From an uncultured Luminiphilus sp. (lineage in GTDB: Bacteria > Pseudomonadota > Gammaproteobacteria > Pseudomonadales > Halieaceae), in assembly GCA_943789425.1 (NCBI GenBank), contig CALSUB010000009.1:62001-126000 (forward strand): 64,000 nt of DNA, in the 5' to 3' direction. Below are positions 26,110 to 36,960 of this stretch, one piece after another. Positions within the stretch are counted from its first letter, which is position 1, and every line of letters starts with the position of its first letter. The notes beneath the pieces are model-generated. The model worked only from the letters and a program-made list of their open reading frames with translations. It had not been told where the DNA came from and did no database searches. The position numbers and the translations under genes were made by a program.

Positions 26110-26517
26110 CTATAGCGCCGGATTTTTTTCGAATTCGGCGGTGCGTAGATCAGAAGGGCACCAGTCTCGAGCTGTGCTGGTCCAGCAGGTAGTGTCAACA
26201 CTGAGCCAGCTGGTATCTTCCATCCCGCCTGCTTTGATGAACAGCTGACCGGGAATCTCGTCGACAAAGGTGAACATTTGGCTGCCGCAGTTTGGGCAAA
26301 AGCCACGATTGACATGAGAGCCGTCGAAACCCAGTGATGCGAAGGTTTTATAGTCTCCCTCAATCGTCACGGCGTCCATCGGGAACAGGATCACGGTCGC
26401 CTTACCAGAGCCGGTGACCCGCTGACAGTCTTTGCAGTGACAATGCAGCCCAAATCCTGCGCGCGTTTCGTCAAATTGGTATTGAACATCACCGCACAAG
26501 CAATGGCCTTTCTGCAT
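26110..26517 (-). CDS. GFA-domain (CENP-V/glutathione-dependent formaldehyde-activating-like) protein
   Basis: A 135-aa zinc protein with the family cysteines: CLCG near the N-terminus, CHCKDCQ in the middle and CPNCGS later. The start is ATG 26517 with AAGGAG six bases upstream, rather than the ORF's 26535. GFA-family proteins are numerous and mostly of unknown function; a role in glutathione-formaldehyde adduct formation is known for only a few. It sits alone on the minus strand between a reductase and an esterase. The 26536-26707 gap shows only an imperfect GC-rich hairpin. Confidence 0.8.
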   Translation of the reverse strand: MQKGHCLCGDVQYQFDETRAGFGLHCHCKDCQRVTGSGKATVILFPMDAVTIEGDYKTFASLGFDGSHVNRGFCPNCGSQMFTFVDEIPGQLFIKAGGMEDTSWLSVDTTCWTSTARDWCPSDLRTAEFEKNPAL

Positions 26518-26707
26518 TGTTAAACTCCTTTTCATCCGAGATCCAAAATAACACGTTCACACTACTACGGTGTTGGCTAGAAAGATCGGTTTCGGTGGGC
26601 GCCGCTCACCGACGCTCGGGACAGACGGCGGCGTGACTCGCTGGCTAGGGGCAGCGCGCAGACCGACATTGACCGCTACCGCCTCTTTAGTTACAGCAAT
26701 GCGCTGC

Positions 26708-27661
26708 TTACGATGCCAACCCTGCTAATCGGCGGATAGCCGTATATCGTGTGGCCCAGATGCGTCTGCTCAGCGTCGCCTTGGGGGCAAACATTTCTGA
26801 CGCATGGTAAGCGCCAGGCCACAAATGAAACTCAACCGGAACGCCCGCTGCTGACAAGCGCTGAGCAAAAAGGATATCTTCATCACGAAAGAGGTCTAAG
26901 TCTCCGACGTCGATGTAGGTGGGGGGCAAATGAGCCACATCTTCAGCGCGCGCGGGTGCAGCGTAGGCGTCTGCCTCGTTACCACCGAGATACCATTGCC
27001 ACGCTTCAATAGACCCCTCGCGATCCCAAATACCGATATCGACGACTTCGGCGGATGAGGTGGTGCTGTGCCGATCATCAATCATTGGGTAGATGGGTAA
27101 TAGATAGTTTAAGGAGGGACCCTTTCTGTCTCTCAACATCAACGCGGCGGCTAATGCGAGACCGCCGCCAGCCGACGCGCCCATGAGGCCGATATTGTCG
27201 CGTTGCATTCCTATTGCTGCTGCGTTTTCAAATACCCAACAGACGCCTGCATAACAATCCTCAGGCGCTGCGGGGTAAGGGTGTTCGGGGGCCTTTCGAT
27301 AATCGATCGATGCAATAGGCATTTGGAGCTCGGTTGCCATCTCGCGGAGATTTTCATCCTGTGCGTCTAGGTCACCCATGACCATTCCGCCGCCATGAAT
27401 ATAGATAAGCCCGGGAGAGGGCATGGCAGCCGACTTCGGCTGATACAAGCGCAGTGACAGATCACCACCGGGCCCCGGGTAAGTGTGTTCGCTCACCTCA
27501 AGTTGCGGAAATTCGGCTTTGGGCGCTGCATCACGAAAGGCCGACATCGCCTGACGACGCGCCACGATATCGGCGATTCCGTTTAATCCGCCAGGAAGGG
27601 CTTTCCATAATCCTAAAAGCGGTTCTTTACTTTCCGCGTCAATGCGATCCCATAAAGACAT
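26708..27661 (-). CDS. Alpha/beta hydrolase, hormone-sensitive-lipase family
   Basis: A 317-aa esterase/lipase-type hydrolase. The oxyanion-hole motif HGGG (YIHGGGMVMGD) and the nucleophile elbow GASAGGG (usual form GDSAG) are present; the catalytic Asp is expected in VGDLDLFRDED and His in PGAYHASE. No signal peptide, so cytoplasmic. The start is ATG 27661 with AAGGAA upstream. It may hydrolyse an ester or lactone of the island's substrate, for example a Baeyer-Villiger or acyl ester product, but nothing in the sequence shows this. It is the last gene of the island before nrdB. Confidence 0.85.
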   Translation of the reverse strand: MSLWDRIDAESKEPLLGLWKALPGGLNGIADIVARRQAMSAFRDAAPKAEFPQLEVSEHTYPGPGGDLSLRLYQPKSAAMPSPGLIYIHGGGMVMGDLDAQDENLREMATELQMPIASIDYRKAPEHPYPAAPEDCYAGVCWVFENAAAIGMQRDNIGLMGASAGGGLALAAALMLRDRKGPSLNYLLPIYPMIDDRHSTTSSAEVVDIGIWDREGSIEAWQWYLGGNEADAYAAPARAEDVAHLPPTYIDVGDLDLFRDEDILFAQRLSAAGVPVEFHLWPGAYHASEMFAPKATLSRRIWATRYTAIRRLAGLAS

Positions 27662-27746
27662 ATCGATTCCTTCTTTTAAAGCGAGCGGTGTGGCTATATA
27701 GCCTGAGGGTGGCAAGGATGACGTTGTTACAACCCTTTGAGCAAGT

Positions 27747-27775
27747 AAAAAAAAGGGCGCCTACTAAGCGCCCTT
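27747..27775 (-). terminator. Rho-independent terminator of nrdAB
   Basis: AAGGGCGC and GCGCCCTT form an 8-bp perfect stem with a 7-base loop. On the minus strand it is followed by a run of T. It lies 21 bp after the nrdB stop codon. Confidence 0.92.
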
Positions 27776-27796
27776 GCGGATGGATCAGCTTGCTCG

Positions 27797-29049
27797 TTAA
27801 TCCCAGCTCAGTGCGCCGCCTGTTTGGTATTCGATCACTCTGGTTTCAAAGAAATTCTTCTCTTTTCGAGATCCATGATTTCCGACATCCACGGGAAGGG
27901 ATTTTGTCACCCGGGAACTGCTCTACTAAGCCCAGCTGAGTGAGTCGCCGGTTCGCAATGAAGTGCAGGTACTCTTCCATCATGGCTGCGTTCATACCCA
28001 GCACGCCCCGTGGCATCGTATCGCGTGCGTACTCAATCTCGAGGGCGGTCCCCTCTAAGATCATTTGCGTGACTTCCTCTTTGAACTCCGGTGTCCAGAG
28101 GTGGGGATTTTCCAACTTGATCTGGTTGATCACATCAATGCCGAAGTTAAGGTGCATCGACTCGTCCCGCAAAATGTACTGGAACTGCTCGGCGACGCCC
28201 GTCATTTTGTTGCGCCGTCCCATAGACAGGATCTGGGTGAAGCCACAGTAGAAGAAAATGCCTTCTGTCACAGCATAAAACCCAATCAGATTGCGCAGTA
28301 GCTGTTGGTCTGCTTCGGGCGTTCCCGTTGCAAACGTCGGATCAGACAGAATATGGGTATGGCTAATAGACCACGCTGCTTTTTTGGCAACAGAGGGCAC
28401 CTCGCGATACATATTGAACACGGCACCTTCGTCCATGCCCAGTGACTCAATACAGTACTGATAAGCGTGAGTATGGATGGCTTCTTCAAAGGCTTGTCGG
28501 AGCAAGTACTGCCGACACTCAGGGTTCGTGACGAGTCGGTAAATGCCGAGCACCAGATTATTGGCGACCAGCGAGTCAGCTGTTGAAAAGTAACCGAGCG
28601 AGCGCTCAACGATTCTGCGCTCGTCGTCTGTAAGACCCTCTGGATTCTTCCAGGTGGCGACATCAGCCGTCATGTTGACTTCCTGCGGCATCCAATGATT
28701 CGCGCAGCCATCGATATATTTTTGCCAAGCCCAGTCGTACTTAAACGGCACGAGCTGGTTTAAATCTGCCCGGCAATTGATCATCGCTTTTTCGTCAACT
28801 GACACACGTGCCGCACCGATTTCGAGCTCCTCAATACCAGCTGACGCGTCCATATTGGCAACGGCGGCCTCTGCGGCCTTCATTGCCGGTACTGATGCGT
28901 CGTTAGTTGCGACTGCCGCTGCTCGCTGGCTCTGTGGTCTCCTCGGCAGCTTGCTCTGTGGCGACGGCGGCAGCCACGACGGCTGGAGCCGGCGTTTGTG
29001 CCGCCAGATTGTTACTGTCGTCTTGGTTGTAATCATCCCAGTTCAGCAT
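27797..29049 (-). CDS. nrdB: Ribonucleotide reductase class Ia beta subunit, frameshifted here
   Basis: The small subunit carries the diiron-tyrosyl radical used by NrdA to reduce ribonucleotides. The body is intact ([40 protein letters not shown]). Three indels break the frame. The natural start MLNWDDYN at 29049 (AAAGGAG upstream) is in another frame from the body and meets a stop at 28903, so a shift lies around 28906-28960. Near the C-terminus one A is missing at 27902-27905 and one base at about 27862. Restoring them gives [20 protein letters not shown] and the standard ending [10 protein letters not shown]. Conservation on both sides argues for sequencing error rather than decay. Confidence 0.88.
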
Positions 29050-29078
29050 GTTGTTTTATCTCCTTTGCAGTCCGGCTG

Positions 29079-31966
29079 TTATTGGCAAGCTTCACAATCT
29101 GGATCATCCAGTGAGCAGGCTTGCGGTACTGGCGCCGGTTGTGGCGCTGCGGTCGCGTTTGACACGGCGTTTAAATTGCCGGTATCTACGGTTGATTTTT
29201 CGGTTCCTGTGGCGGCGAGTGACCGTAAGTAATAAGTTGTCTTCAAGCCGCTAAACCAAGCCATACGGTAGGTCACATCCAGCTTTTTGCCGCTGGCATT
29301 ATTGATATACAGATTCAATGATTGCGCCTGATCGATCCACTTTTGCCGCCGGCTGGCGCTGTCTACTAGCCATCTGGGTTCTACCTCAAACGCAGTGGCA
29401 TATTTTGCTTTCAGATCTGCGGGCACTCGGTCGATCGTTTGCACACTGCCATCGTAATATTTCAGATCATTGACCATGACCTTGTCCCACAAGTCCCGAC
29501 TTTTTAAATCGTTGACCAGATACGGGTTTACTACAGTGAACTCTCCCGAGAGGTTCGATTTGACGTAGAGATTTTGGTACGTCGGTTCAATCGACTGCGA
29601 TACGCCCGTGATGTTGGCAATGGTGGCCGTTGGGGCAATGGCCATGACATTAGAATTACGCATGCCGGCTTGTGCGACCTTAGCCTTGAGGTCATCCCAG
29701 TCGAGGGTTTTGTCCTGGTTAACGTCGATATACTGCTCGCCGCGTTCCTTGACCAGAATATCGAGGGAATCGAGTGGGAAAATGCCTCTGCTCCATAGCG
29801 ATCCTTCGTAAGACGAGTAGGCCCCTCTTTCTTGCGCTAACTCGCTAGATGCCTCAATCGCAAAATAACTGATTGCTTCCATTGAGCGATCTGCAAACGT
29901 CACTGCGTCATCCGATCCGTAGGAGGTGTCGGTTCTGTACAGGGCGTCCTGAAAGCCCATTAGGCCCAAGCCAATGGGGCGGTGACGGAAGTTTGAGGTC
30001 TCCGCCTGCGGCACGGAGTAGTAGTTAATGTCGATGACATTGTCGAGCATACGGATTGCCGTACGCACTGTGCTCCGCAACTTAGCCAAATTAAGCTTAC
30101 CGTCTTCAATGTGCTGGGGCAGTTCACAGAGCCCAAATTACACACGGCAATTTCTTCCGCATTGGTATTCAGCGTGATCTCTGTGCACAGAGTTTGATGA
30201 ATGCACGACACCGCAATGCTGCTGTGGAGAGCGCAGGTTGCAAGGGTCTTTGAAGGTCATCCACGGGTGTCCTGTCTCAAAAATCATGCCCAGCATCTTC
30301 CGCCAGAGGCTTTGTGCTTTGAGCGTTTTATGCAGCTTCAGTTCGCCGTCTCGTGCCATCTGCTCATATTGCTCGTAGCGCGTCTTCAAACGCCTTGCCA
30401 TAGAGATCATGCAGGTCAGGCGCGTCGTTCGGAGAGAAATAGCGTCCAGTCACCGTCCTCAAATACCCTTTTCATGAACAAGTCAGGTATCCAGTTGGCT
30501 GTGTTCATATCGTGGGTACGACGTCGGTCATCACCGGTGTTTTTACGCAAGTCTAGAAACTCTTCGATATCCATATGCCAGGTTTCTAAGTACGCACATA
30601 CCGCGCCTTTGCGCTTGCCGCCTTGATTGACTGCTACCGCGGTATCGTTGACGACTTTAAGGAAAGGCACGATACCCTGACTTTTACCGTTCGTGCCTTT
30701 GATATAAGCACCCAACGCTCTCACGGGTGTCCAGTCATTGCCCAGGCCGCCAGCAAACTTTGACAGCATGGCGTTGTCTTGGATGGCCCCATAAATTCCG
30801 AACAGATCATCTGGCACAGTGGTGAGATAACATGAGCTTAACTGCGGTCTGAGCGTCCCTGAGTTAAAGAGTGTGGGTGTCGAGCTCATATAGTCGAATG
30901 AAGACAACAGCCGATAGAACTCAATGGCTCGCGCATTGGGGTCGTCCTCTCGGGTCGCCAAGCCCATCGCGACGCGCATAAAAAAGATTTGTGGCAGTTC
31001 AAACCGGATCTCATCGCTGTGAATAAAGTAGCGGTCGTACAGCGTTTGCAGCCCTAAGTAAGTGAACTGTAAATCGCGGTCCGCCTGCAGCGCCTCGCCG
31101 AGTAACGTCAGATCGAACTCTGCTAGGTTGGGGGCTAATAACTCAAGCTCGATGCCTCGTTGAATGTAGGCCTTCAGCGCGGCGGGGTAGTAGGTGTTCA
31201 TGTCCCCTTGTGTCGCGCTCTCTGCGACGCCTAAAAAAGATAGCCCCTCTGCTCGCAAATCATCCAGTAACAGGCGGGCGGCGGCATAGCTATAGTTGGG
31301 CTCTTGCTCAATCAGAGTGCGCGCCGTGATCACTAAGGAGGTGCTACATTCTTTGGCGGACACGCCGTCATAGAGATTACGCAAGGCTTCGTCGATGATG
31401 GCCGACTCGCTGACGTCTTCGAGCCCAGCACAGGCCTCGGCAACAATGGTACCGATTCTGTCGATATCCAGCGGCACAGTGCTACCGTCAGGTTGGACGA
31501 TGTTAATCCCTTTTGCCGCTGCCTGGGACTCGGGGGAGAGCGCCACATTTGCTGCTCGCTCCTGCCGTCGTGCCTCTCGGTAGATCACGTAGTCGCGCGC
31601 TATCTTGTGTTCTCCGCCGCGCATGAGAGCAAGTTCCACTTGATCTTGGATATCTTCGATATGGAGCGTTCCGCCCGAGGGCATTCTGCGCTCGAAAGTC
31701 TCTACGACCTTTTTGGTTAAATCTGCCACCATCTCGTGGATGCGACTGCTGGCAGCCGCAGTGCCACCTTCTACCGCTAAAAATGCTTTAGTGATGGCGA
31801 CTGTGATTTTACTGTCTTCAAACGGAACCACGGTTCCATTTCGTTTAATCACTCTCAGCTGACCCGGAGCGGTCGCTGAAAGCCGGGTAGGATTTGGGGT
31901 TTCTCTTGTCGTTGCTGGAGTGGGTGCAACGTCTTTTTGTTCTAATGACTCACTGCCTGTTTGCAT
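29079..31966 (-). CDS. nrdA: Ribonucleotide reductase class Ia alpha subunit, frameshifted here
   Basis: Catalytic subunit making deoxyribonucleotides, about 960 aa when repaired. Two N-terminal ATP-cone-like segments ([35 protein letters not shown]) are followed by the barrel with [12 protein letters not shown]; the C-terminus ends [12 protein letters not shown] with redox cysteines. Four single-base indels fall between 30120 and 30440: extra bases at about 30437-30439, 30384 and 30191, and a missing one at about 30121. The 30191 indel lies inside the catalytic N-x-C-x-E loop (SSN-LCTE). The start is ATG 31966, with nrdB 29 bp downstream. The coding sequence between indels is fully family-like. 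Confidence 0.88.
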
Positions 31967-32053
31967 GGATATTTGCCTCTGAAACACCATTTTCTGAAAG
32001 ATTTTTTACCGACCCAATCGTCACATGAGCTAATTCTCGTTTTTAGGGCTCAA

Positions 32054-32101
32054 CACCTACATCTAGGGGGTCAAGGGGTCGGCAACCCCAAGATAGGCGG
32101 G
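32054..32101. promoter_or_regulatory. Possible NrdR box pair upstream of nrdA
   Basis: CTACATCTAG (32057-32066) matches the NrdR core CWATATATWG at 8 of 10 positions. A weaker CAAGATAGGC starts exactly 32 bp further on, the roughly three-turn spacing of paired NrdR boxes. They lie about 90-130 bp upstream of the nrdA start. The surrounding gap, 31967-32414, contains no credible gene. Confidence 0.35.
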
Positions 32102-32140
32102 TATGACGCACAATGCAAGCGGAGCATGCTGGGTCTTTTT

Positions 32141-32149
32141 TGTGGACAA
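32141..32149 (-). promoter_or_regulatory. DnaA-box-like 9-mer upstream of nrdA
   Basis: TTGTCCACA on the minus strand is one mismatch from the DnaA box TTATCCACA and sits about 175 bp before the nrdA start. E. coli nrdAB is controlled through DnaA boxes, which is why it is noted. A single 9-mer is weak evidence. Confidence 0.3.
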
Positions 32150-32362
32150 TCTGTGTGTAACGCCCGCGCCGCTCTGGCTGAGTCGCGATAACTCTCTGAC
32201 TTTAGGTTTAAAAATAGGAGGGCGGCTGTTAATGGGCAGTAGTTGGTCGCGCGAGCGAGATTGTGCATTATTTTTAGAAATCCTCGGCTAATTGCTGCCG
32301 CGTGACACTAGTGAGCTTGCCACGTGCTGCGGCGACGCCTCACGGGTCACTGCGCCACAGTC

Positions 32363-32391
32363 ACGACCTCACAGGTTACGACCTCACAGGT
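32363..32391. repeat. Two tandem copies of a 14-bp sequence
   Basis: ACGACCTCACAGGT occurs twice, separated by one base, just after the argF 3' end in the nrdA-argF gap. No function is apparent. Confidence 0.8.
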
Positions 32392-32414
32392 CAGCTAGCC
32401 GGTCACTCAGGTCA

Positions 32415-33323
32415 TTACGCACTCAGTAGCAATTCCATCAGTGCTTTTTGCGCGTGCAAGCGGTTTTCCGCTTCTTGCCAGATGACGGTATCGGGCGCAT
32501 CCATGAGCTCAGCGGTAATCTCTTCGTCACGATGTGCGGGCAAGCAGTGCATGTAAAGGGCGTCGGGTGCGGCGATATCGAGCAGCGCCTGATTCAACTG
32601 ATAGGGCGTCAGCGGACCGATCCGTTCCGCTTGTTCGGCTTCTTGCCCCATGGAAGCCCACACGTCAGTCACTAAAAGATGCGCCTGTTTCACAGCAGCA
32701 GCAGGGTCTCGCTCGATCGTCACACGGTTACCACAGGCCTCCAGTAGTTCTTGAGAAGGGTCGTATCCCTCTGGGCAGGCCACCACCAGCTCAAAATCAA
32801 GGAGTCGTGCGGCATTCATGTAAGAGTGGCAGACATTATTACCGTCGCCAAGCCAGCACACCTTGTGGCCGCTGATATCGCCGCGCACTTCGAAAAACGT
32901 TTGCATGTCGGCGAGCAGCTGGCAGGGATGGTAATCATCGGTGAGCCCATTAATGACGGGGACGGCGGATTGTTCGGCGAAACGCTCAACATCGCGATGA
33001 GCGAACGTGCGGATCATGACGAGGTCGACCATGGAAGAAATGACGCGGGCGCTGTCTTCGATCGGTTCGCCGCGACCGAGTTGGGTGTCTGCGCCAGAGA
33101 GAAATAGCGCGCTGCCGCCCAGCTGGGTAATGCCTGCTTCGAAGGAGACCCGGGTCCGGGTGGACGCTTTGGTGAAAATCATAGCTAAGATTTTGCCCGC
33201 CAAGCTGTGTTGATCTTCGCCGGCCTTTCGCTGCGCCTTTAATGCGATGGCGCGATGGATCAACGCTCTGAGTTCACTGGCTGAGAGGTCCATTAATGTC
33301 AGAAAATGTCTAGGGGTGCTCAT
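32415..33323 (-). CDS. argF: Ornithine carbamoyltransferase
   Basis: Makes citrulline from ornithine and carbamoyl phosphate in arginine biosynthesis. The carbamoyl-phosphate motif STRTR is followed by [12 protein letters not shown]; the ornithine-binding motif [11 protein letters not shown] is near the C-terminus, along with [15 protein letters not shown]. At 302 aa the length is standard for the anabolic type. Its ATG overlaps the argD stop (ATGA), so the two arginine genes are one operon with coupled translation. Confidence 0.95.
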   Translation of the reverse strand: MSTPRHFLTLMDLSASELRALIHRAIALKAQRKAGEDQHSLAGKILAMIFTKASTRTRVSFEAGITQLGGSALFLSGADTQLGRGEPIEDSARVISSMVDLVMIRTFAHRDVERFAEQSAVPVINGLTDDYHPCQLLADMQTFFEVRGDISGHKVCWLGDGNNVCHSYMNAARLLDFELVVACPEGYDPSQELLEACGNRVTIERDPAAAVKQAHLLVTDVWASMGQEAEQAERIGPLTPYQLNQALLDIAAPDALYMHCLPAHRDEEITAELMDAPDTVIWQEAENRLHAQKALMELLLSA

Positions 33324-34516
33324 AATGCGTTTTCCTGCTCAGCAATGTCGTTGATGATGTTGGCAATGCCGGCACCGAGCTCGCCTGCCTGTTCGTCGGT
33401 CATGACCAGCGGCGGCAATACTCTGATCGTATCCCCCCCCGCCACATTGATCAGCAGGCCGCGATCAAGGCCTCGTTGAACAATCTCTTTCGTTGCTACA
33501 CTGGGTTGAATGCCGATCATTAAGCCGCTGCCTCGCACTTCTGTGATGAGGTCGGGTTGGGCTATTGTTTGATGCAGGGCCGTCAGCAGCACTTCTCGCA
33601 CAATACTCGCGCGCTGCATGACATTGTCATCGCGGAGTGATGTCAGTACGGCGATGGCAGCCGCGCAGCACAAGGGGTTACCGCCATAGGTAGATCCATG
33701 ATCGCCAGGGCCCAGTAGCTGCGCTGCCTCACCTCTCGCCATACACACGCCAATCGGTAGGCCATTGCCTAGTCCCTTTGCCGTCAACAGGACATCGGGT
33801 TTGATCTCGAGTTGGTCGCACACATAAGTGCTGCCGCAGCGCCCATTGCCCGTTTGCACCTCATCGAACATCAGTAGCCATTGGTTTTGCTCGCACAAGT
33901 CACGCAGGCCCTGCAAATAATGGCGATCGAGCGGTCTTACGCCGCCTTCTCCCTGAATCGGCTCCACCAACACGGCGACCACATCTGCCAGCGCGTCGCC
34001 AAGCGCGTTAATGGCGCTCAAATCATTGGCAGGTACATGCAGAAAGCCGTCCAATAGTGGACCAAATCCCCCGCGAATTTTTGGGTTGCCCGTTGCCGAT
34101 AGCGCGCCGATGGTTCTGCCATGAAAGGCACCGTCCAAGACAATAATATGGGGCCTTTCTATCTGCCTGTGATGTCCGAGACGCCGTGCCAGTTTGATCG
34201 CCGCTTCATTGGCCTCTGCCCCCGAATTGCAAAAAAACATGTTTTCCATGCCGGTAGCGTGTCGCAGTAAGTCTGCCGCCTCTTCTTGCAGGCCTATGTG
34301 GAAGAGATTCGAGGTATGCACGAGTCGCGCTGCTTGCTCAGTGACGGCCGCGGTTACTCGGGGATGATTGTGCCCTAAATTCGTCACTGCGATTCCCGAC
34401 ACGCCGTCGAGATAGGCGCGATCAGCGGTATCGTATAAGATCGCCGCCTCGCCCCGGTCGAAGGTAACGGGCAAGCGGCCATAGGTTGGCATAATCGCAG
34501 TGGGTGCGTTTGGCAT
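33320..34516 (-). CDS. argD: Acetylornithine aminotransferase
   Basis: PLP-dependent class III aminotransferase that converts N-acetylglutamate semialdehyde to N-acetylornithine, and may also act in lysine synthesis. Seen: [43 protein letters not shown] and the PLP-lysine segment [14 protein letters not shown]. The chosen start, ATG 34516 ([16 protein letters not shown]), gives 398 aa, close to the usual 400; the ORF's extra 21 residues upstream are unlikely. It precedes argF with a 4-bp overlap, and is divergent from grxD. Confidence 0.93.
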   Translation of the reverse strand: MPNAPTAIMPTYGRLPVTFDRGEAAILYDTADRAYLDGVSGIAVTNLGHNHPRVTAAVTEQAARLVHTSNLFHIGLQEEAADLLRHATGMENMFFCNSGAEANEAAIKLARRLGHHRQIERPHIIVLDGAFHGRTIGALSATGNPKIRGGFGPLLDGFLHVPANDLSAINALGDALADVVAVLVEPIQGEGGVRPLDRHYLQGLRDLCEQNQWLLMFDEVQTGNGRCGSTYVCDQLEIKPDVLLTAKGLGNGLPIGVCMARGEAAQLLGPGDHGSTYGGNPLCCAAAIAVLTSLRDDNVMQRASIVREVLLTALHQTIAQPDLITEVRGSGLMIGIQPSVATKEIVQRGLDRGLLINVAGGDTIRVLPPLVMTDEQAGELGAGIANIINDIAEQENAL

Positions 34517-34681
34517 GAATCTGTTGTCCACAACAAGGCGGTGGGGTGCCAAGATTAGCGGAGCGGCGCCTCGAGTCAAATCTTCTTGTCGGGAATCTCC
34601 GCGAGCGGCCCCATCGTATTACACTATAGAGTAGCAACTTCATCACCTGATCGGCAGGTGACTGTCACGACGGAGAAACTT

Positions 34682-35011
34682 ATGGACATTATGGATAGCA
34701 TTCGCGAGCAGATTGAGGGAAACCGGATCATTCTGTATATGAAGGGTTCGCCCAACCAACCTCAATGTGGTTTTTCGGCGCGCACTGTTCAGGCACTGAT
34801 GGCCTGCGGTGAGCGTTTTGCTTATGTCGATATATTGAGTAACCCTGAGATCCGAGCCAACTTACCGACTTACGCTAATTGGCCTACTTTCCCTCAGCTT
34901 TGGGTAGAGGGCGAGTTGATCGGTGGCTGCGATATCGTCTGCGATATGGAGTCTTCGGGAGAGCTCAAAGAACTGGTCACTACTGCGGACTCAGCGGATT
35001 CAGAGAGCTGA
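34682..35011 (+). CDS. grxD: Monothiol glutaredoxin, Grx4/GrxD family
   Basis: A 109-aa CGFS-type glutaredoxin that carries and transfers [2Fe-2S] clusters with glutathione and BolA-like partners. Motifs: MKGSPNQPQCGFS at the active site, NWPTFPQLWV (cis-Pro loop) and GGCDIVCDM. The start is ATG 34682 with GGAG upstream, not the ORF's 34586. It is transcribed away from argD and 30 bp ahead of proA. Confidence 0.95.
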   Translation: MDIMDSIREQIEGNRIILYMKGSPNQPQCGFSARTVQALMACGERFAYVDILSNPEIRANLPTYANWPTFPQLWVEGELIGGCDIVCDMESSGELKELVTTADSADSES

Positions 35012-35041
35012 GCGTAGCCCTGTTGATAGGGGTTTGACACC

Positions 35042-36298
35042 ATGGATATTGCGACTCAAATCGAGGACATGGCGCGAGCGGCAAAAGCGGCCTCACCCGT
35101 CGTGGCGAATGCCTCTGTCGATCAGCGCAATGCCGCGCTGCTGGCCATTAGGGAGGCGATTGCTGAGGATCGTGAGGCCATTTTGAACGCCAACGAGCGA
35201 GACCTAGAACACGGGCGTATCAGCGGTCTCGATGAGGCGTTGCTCGACCGTCTGGCACTGAATCCCGCTCGACTCGATGCGGTGGAGGAGGGGCTCATCC
35301 AAGTCGCTGCGCTAGCGGACCCGATTGGCGCCGTGTCCGGTCTTAAGACAATGCCCTCGGGTATTGAAGTCGGCACCATGCGGGTGCCGCTCGGCGTCAT
35401 TGGGATCATTTATGAGTCGAGACCGAACGTCACCGTCGAGGCGGCCGCCCTGTGCTTGAAGGCAGGCAATGCGGTGATTCTGCGCGGTGGCTCCGAGGCC
35501 ATTCACTCCAATGCGCAACTCGGCGCGTCGTTGGCGAGTGGGCTCATTTCATCGGGTTTGCCCGAGGCGGTCGCACAGGTAGTTCCGGTGGTTGATCGTG
35601 CTGCAGTCGGGGCGCTGCTCGGGTTGTCGCAGTATCTCGATTTGATTGTTCCACGCGGCGGCAAGGGCTTGATCGAGCGGGTTGCGGCGGAGTCTCGCAT
35701 CCCGGTGCTTAAGCATTTGGACGGTATTTGTCATGTCTATATCGATGTCGATGCGGATGCTGAGAAGGCGCACCGGATTGCCATCAACGCGAAAACGCAA
35801 CGATACGGTACCTGCAATACGATGGAAACGCTGCTGGTGGCGCGCGAGCGAGCAGCGTTATTACCAGAGTTAGTGGCGGCACTGCAGGCAAAGGGGGTTG
35901 AGGTCCGAGGGTGTGATCGCGCGCGCTCTGCGGCACCCGCGATCACCATAGAAGCAATCGAAGCCGATTGGGGGACCGAGTATTTGGCGCCCATCTTATC
36001 CATTCGAGTGGTCGACCATGTTCAGGCTGCTATGGACCATATTGCCGCGTTTGGCTCTGATCACACTGAAAGTATCGTCACCGAGAACGAGGCGACGGCG
36101 ACGCGATTCCTGCGAGAGGTGGATTCCAGTTCGGTAATGCACAATGCGTCGACACGATTCGCGGACGGCTTCGAATATGGACTCGGCGCCGAGATCGGTA
36201 TTTCGACCGATAAGTTGCATGCACGAGGCCCTGTTGGGTTGGAGGGGCTGACGTCGCAGAAATATATCGTCAAGGGTGACGGCCATATTCGCCAGTGA
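35042..36298 (+). CDS. proA: Gamma-glutamyl phosphate reductase
   Basis: NADPH-dependent second step of proline synthesis, forming glutamate semialdehyde. It shows [47 protein letters not shown] and the catalytic cysteine in [15 protein letters not shown]. At 418 aa it matches the family length. Its TGA overlaps the nadD GTG start, so it heads the proA-nadD-rsfS-rlmH-mrdA run. No proB is adjacent. Confidence 0.96.
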   Translation: MDIATQIEDMARAAKAASPVVANASVDQRNAALLAIREAIAEDREAILNANERDLEHGRISGLDEALLDRLALNPARLDAVEEGLIQVAALADPIGAVSGLKTMPSGIEVGTMRVPLGVIGIIYESRPNVTVEAAALCLKAGNAVILRGGSEAIHSNAQLGASLASGLISSGLPEAVAQVVPVVDRAAVGALLGLSQYLDLIVPRGGKGLIERVAAESRIPVLKHLDGICHVYIDVDADAEKAHRIAINAKTQRYGTCNTMETLLVARERAALLPELVAALQAKGVEVRGCDRARSAAPAITIEAIEADWGTEYLAPILSIRVVDHVQAAMDHIAAFGSDHTESIVTENEATATRFLREVDSSSVMHNASTRFADGFEYGLGAEIGISTDKLHARGPVGLEGLTSQKYIVKGDGHIRQ

Positions 36299-36960
36299 GT
36301 GTGTCAATCGTGACTGACGTTCAGGCACTGGGTCTACTGGGTGGGGCTTTTGATCCGGTTCATATCGGTCATCTTCGAGGTGCGATTGCAGTGCGTGAGC
36401 ACTTAGGTCTGGAGAGAGTCGATTTCTTGCCTGCGGCACAGTCGCCGTTGAAAGATGCCGCCACGGTCGCGGCTGCGGATCGACTGGCAATGCTTGAGGC
36501 AGCAGTGCAAGACCAACCGGGGCTGGGGGTTGATGCCCGCGAGCTGGGTCGGGAAGGGCCTTCCTATACGGTGGATACATTGATCGAGTTACGCCGCGAA
36601 GTCGGTCAGGCGCGGCCACTCATTTGGATTGTCGGCACGGATATCCTACCGGCACTGCCAAAGTGGTCCCGCTGGCAGCAGCTGCTCGAGTTGGCACATC
36701 TGGTGATATTGGCCCGCCCAGGTGCCGATTCGCCGCCGCCCGCCGTGACCCAGTGGTTAGATCAGCATCGAATCGATCAAAACGCATTGCTCGCGTTACC
36801 AGCAGGTGGCGTTATGACCTTAGATCAGCCGGTTTTGGACATTGCGTCTTCAGATATCCGCGCGTTACTGGCAGCCGGTCGGGATCCCCGGTTTCTGCTG
36901 CCCGACGTCGTAATGGAGTATATTGAGCACCATAAACTCTTTATGTGTGACACCGTATGA
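36295..36960 (+). CDS. nadD: Nicotinate-nucleotide adenylyltransferase
   Basis: Adenylates nicotinate mononucleotide in NAD synthesis. The nucleotidyltransferase signature [15 protein letters not shown] (with HxGH) opens the protein and [10 protein letters not shown] (SSxxIR type) is near the end. The ORF starts with GTG overlapping the proA stop; a second in-frame GTG at 36310 is also possible. The stop overlaps the rsfS ATG by 4 bp. Confidence 0.93.
   Translation: MSVSIVTDVQALGLLGGAFDPVHIGHLRGAIAVREHLGLERVDFLPAAQSPLKDAATVAAADRLAMLEAAVQDQPGLGVDARELGREGPSYTVDTLIELRREVGQARPLIWIVGTDILPALPKWSRWQQLLELAHLVILARPGADSPPPAVTQWLDQHRIDQNALLALPAGGVMTLDQPVLDIASSDIRALLAAGRDPRFLLPDVVMEYIEHHKLFMCDTV

Noticed and set aside
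7686-27661. The island as a mobile genomic element
   Set aside because: No integrase, transposase, flanking tRNA or direct repeats are seen; gene density and style match the surroundings.
35996-36619. 207-aa ORF antisense to proA/nadD
   Set aside because: Overlaps two certain genes on the opposite strand; composition is that of a shadow frame.
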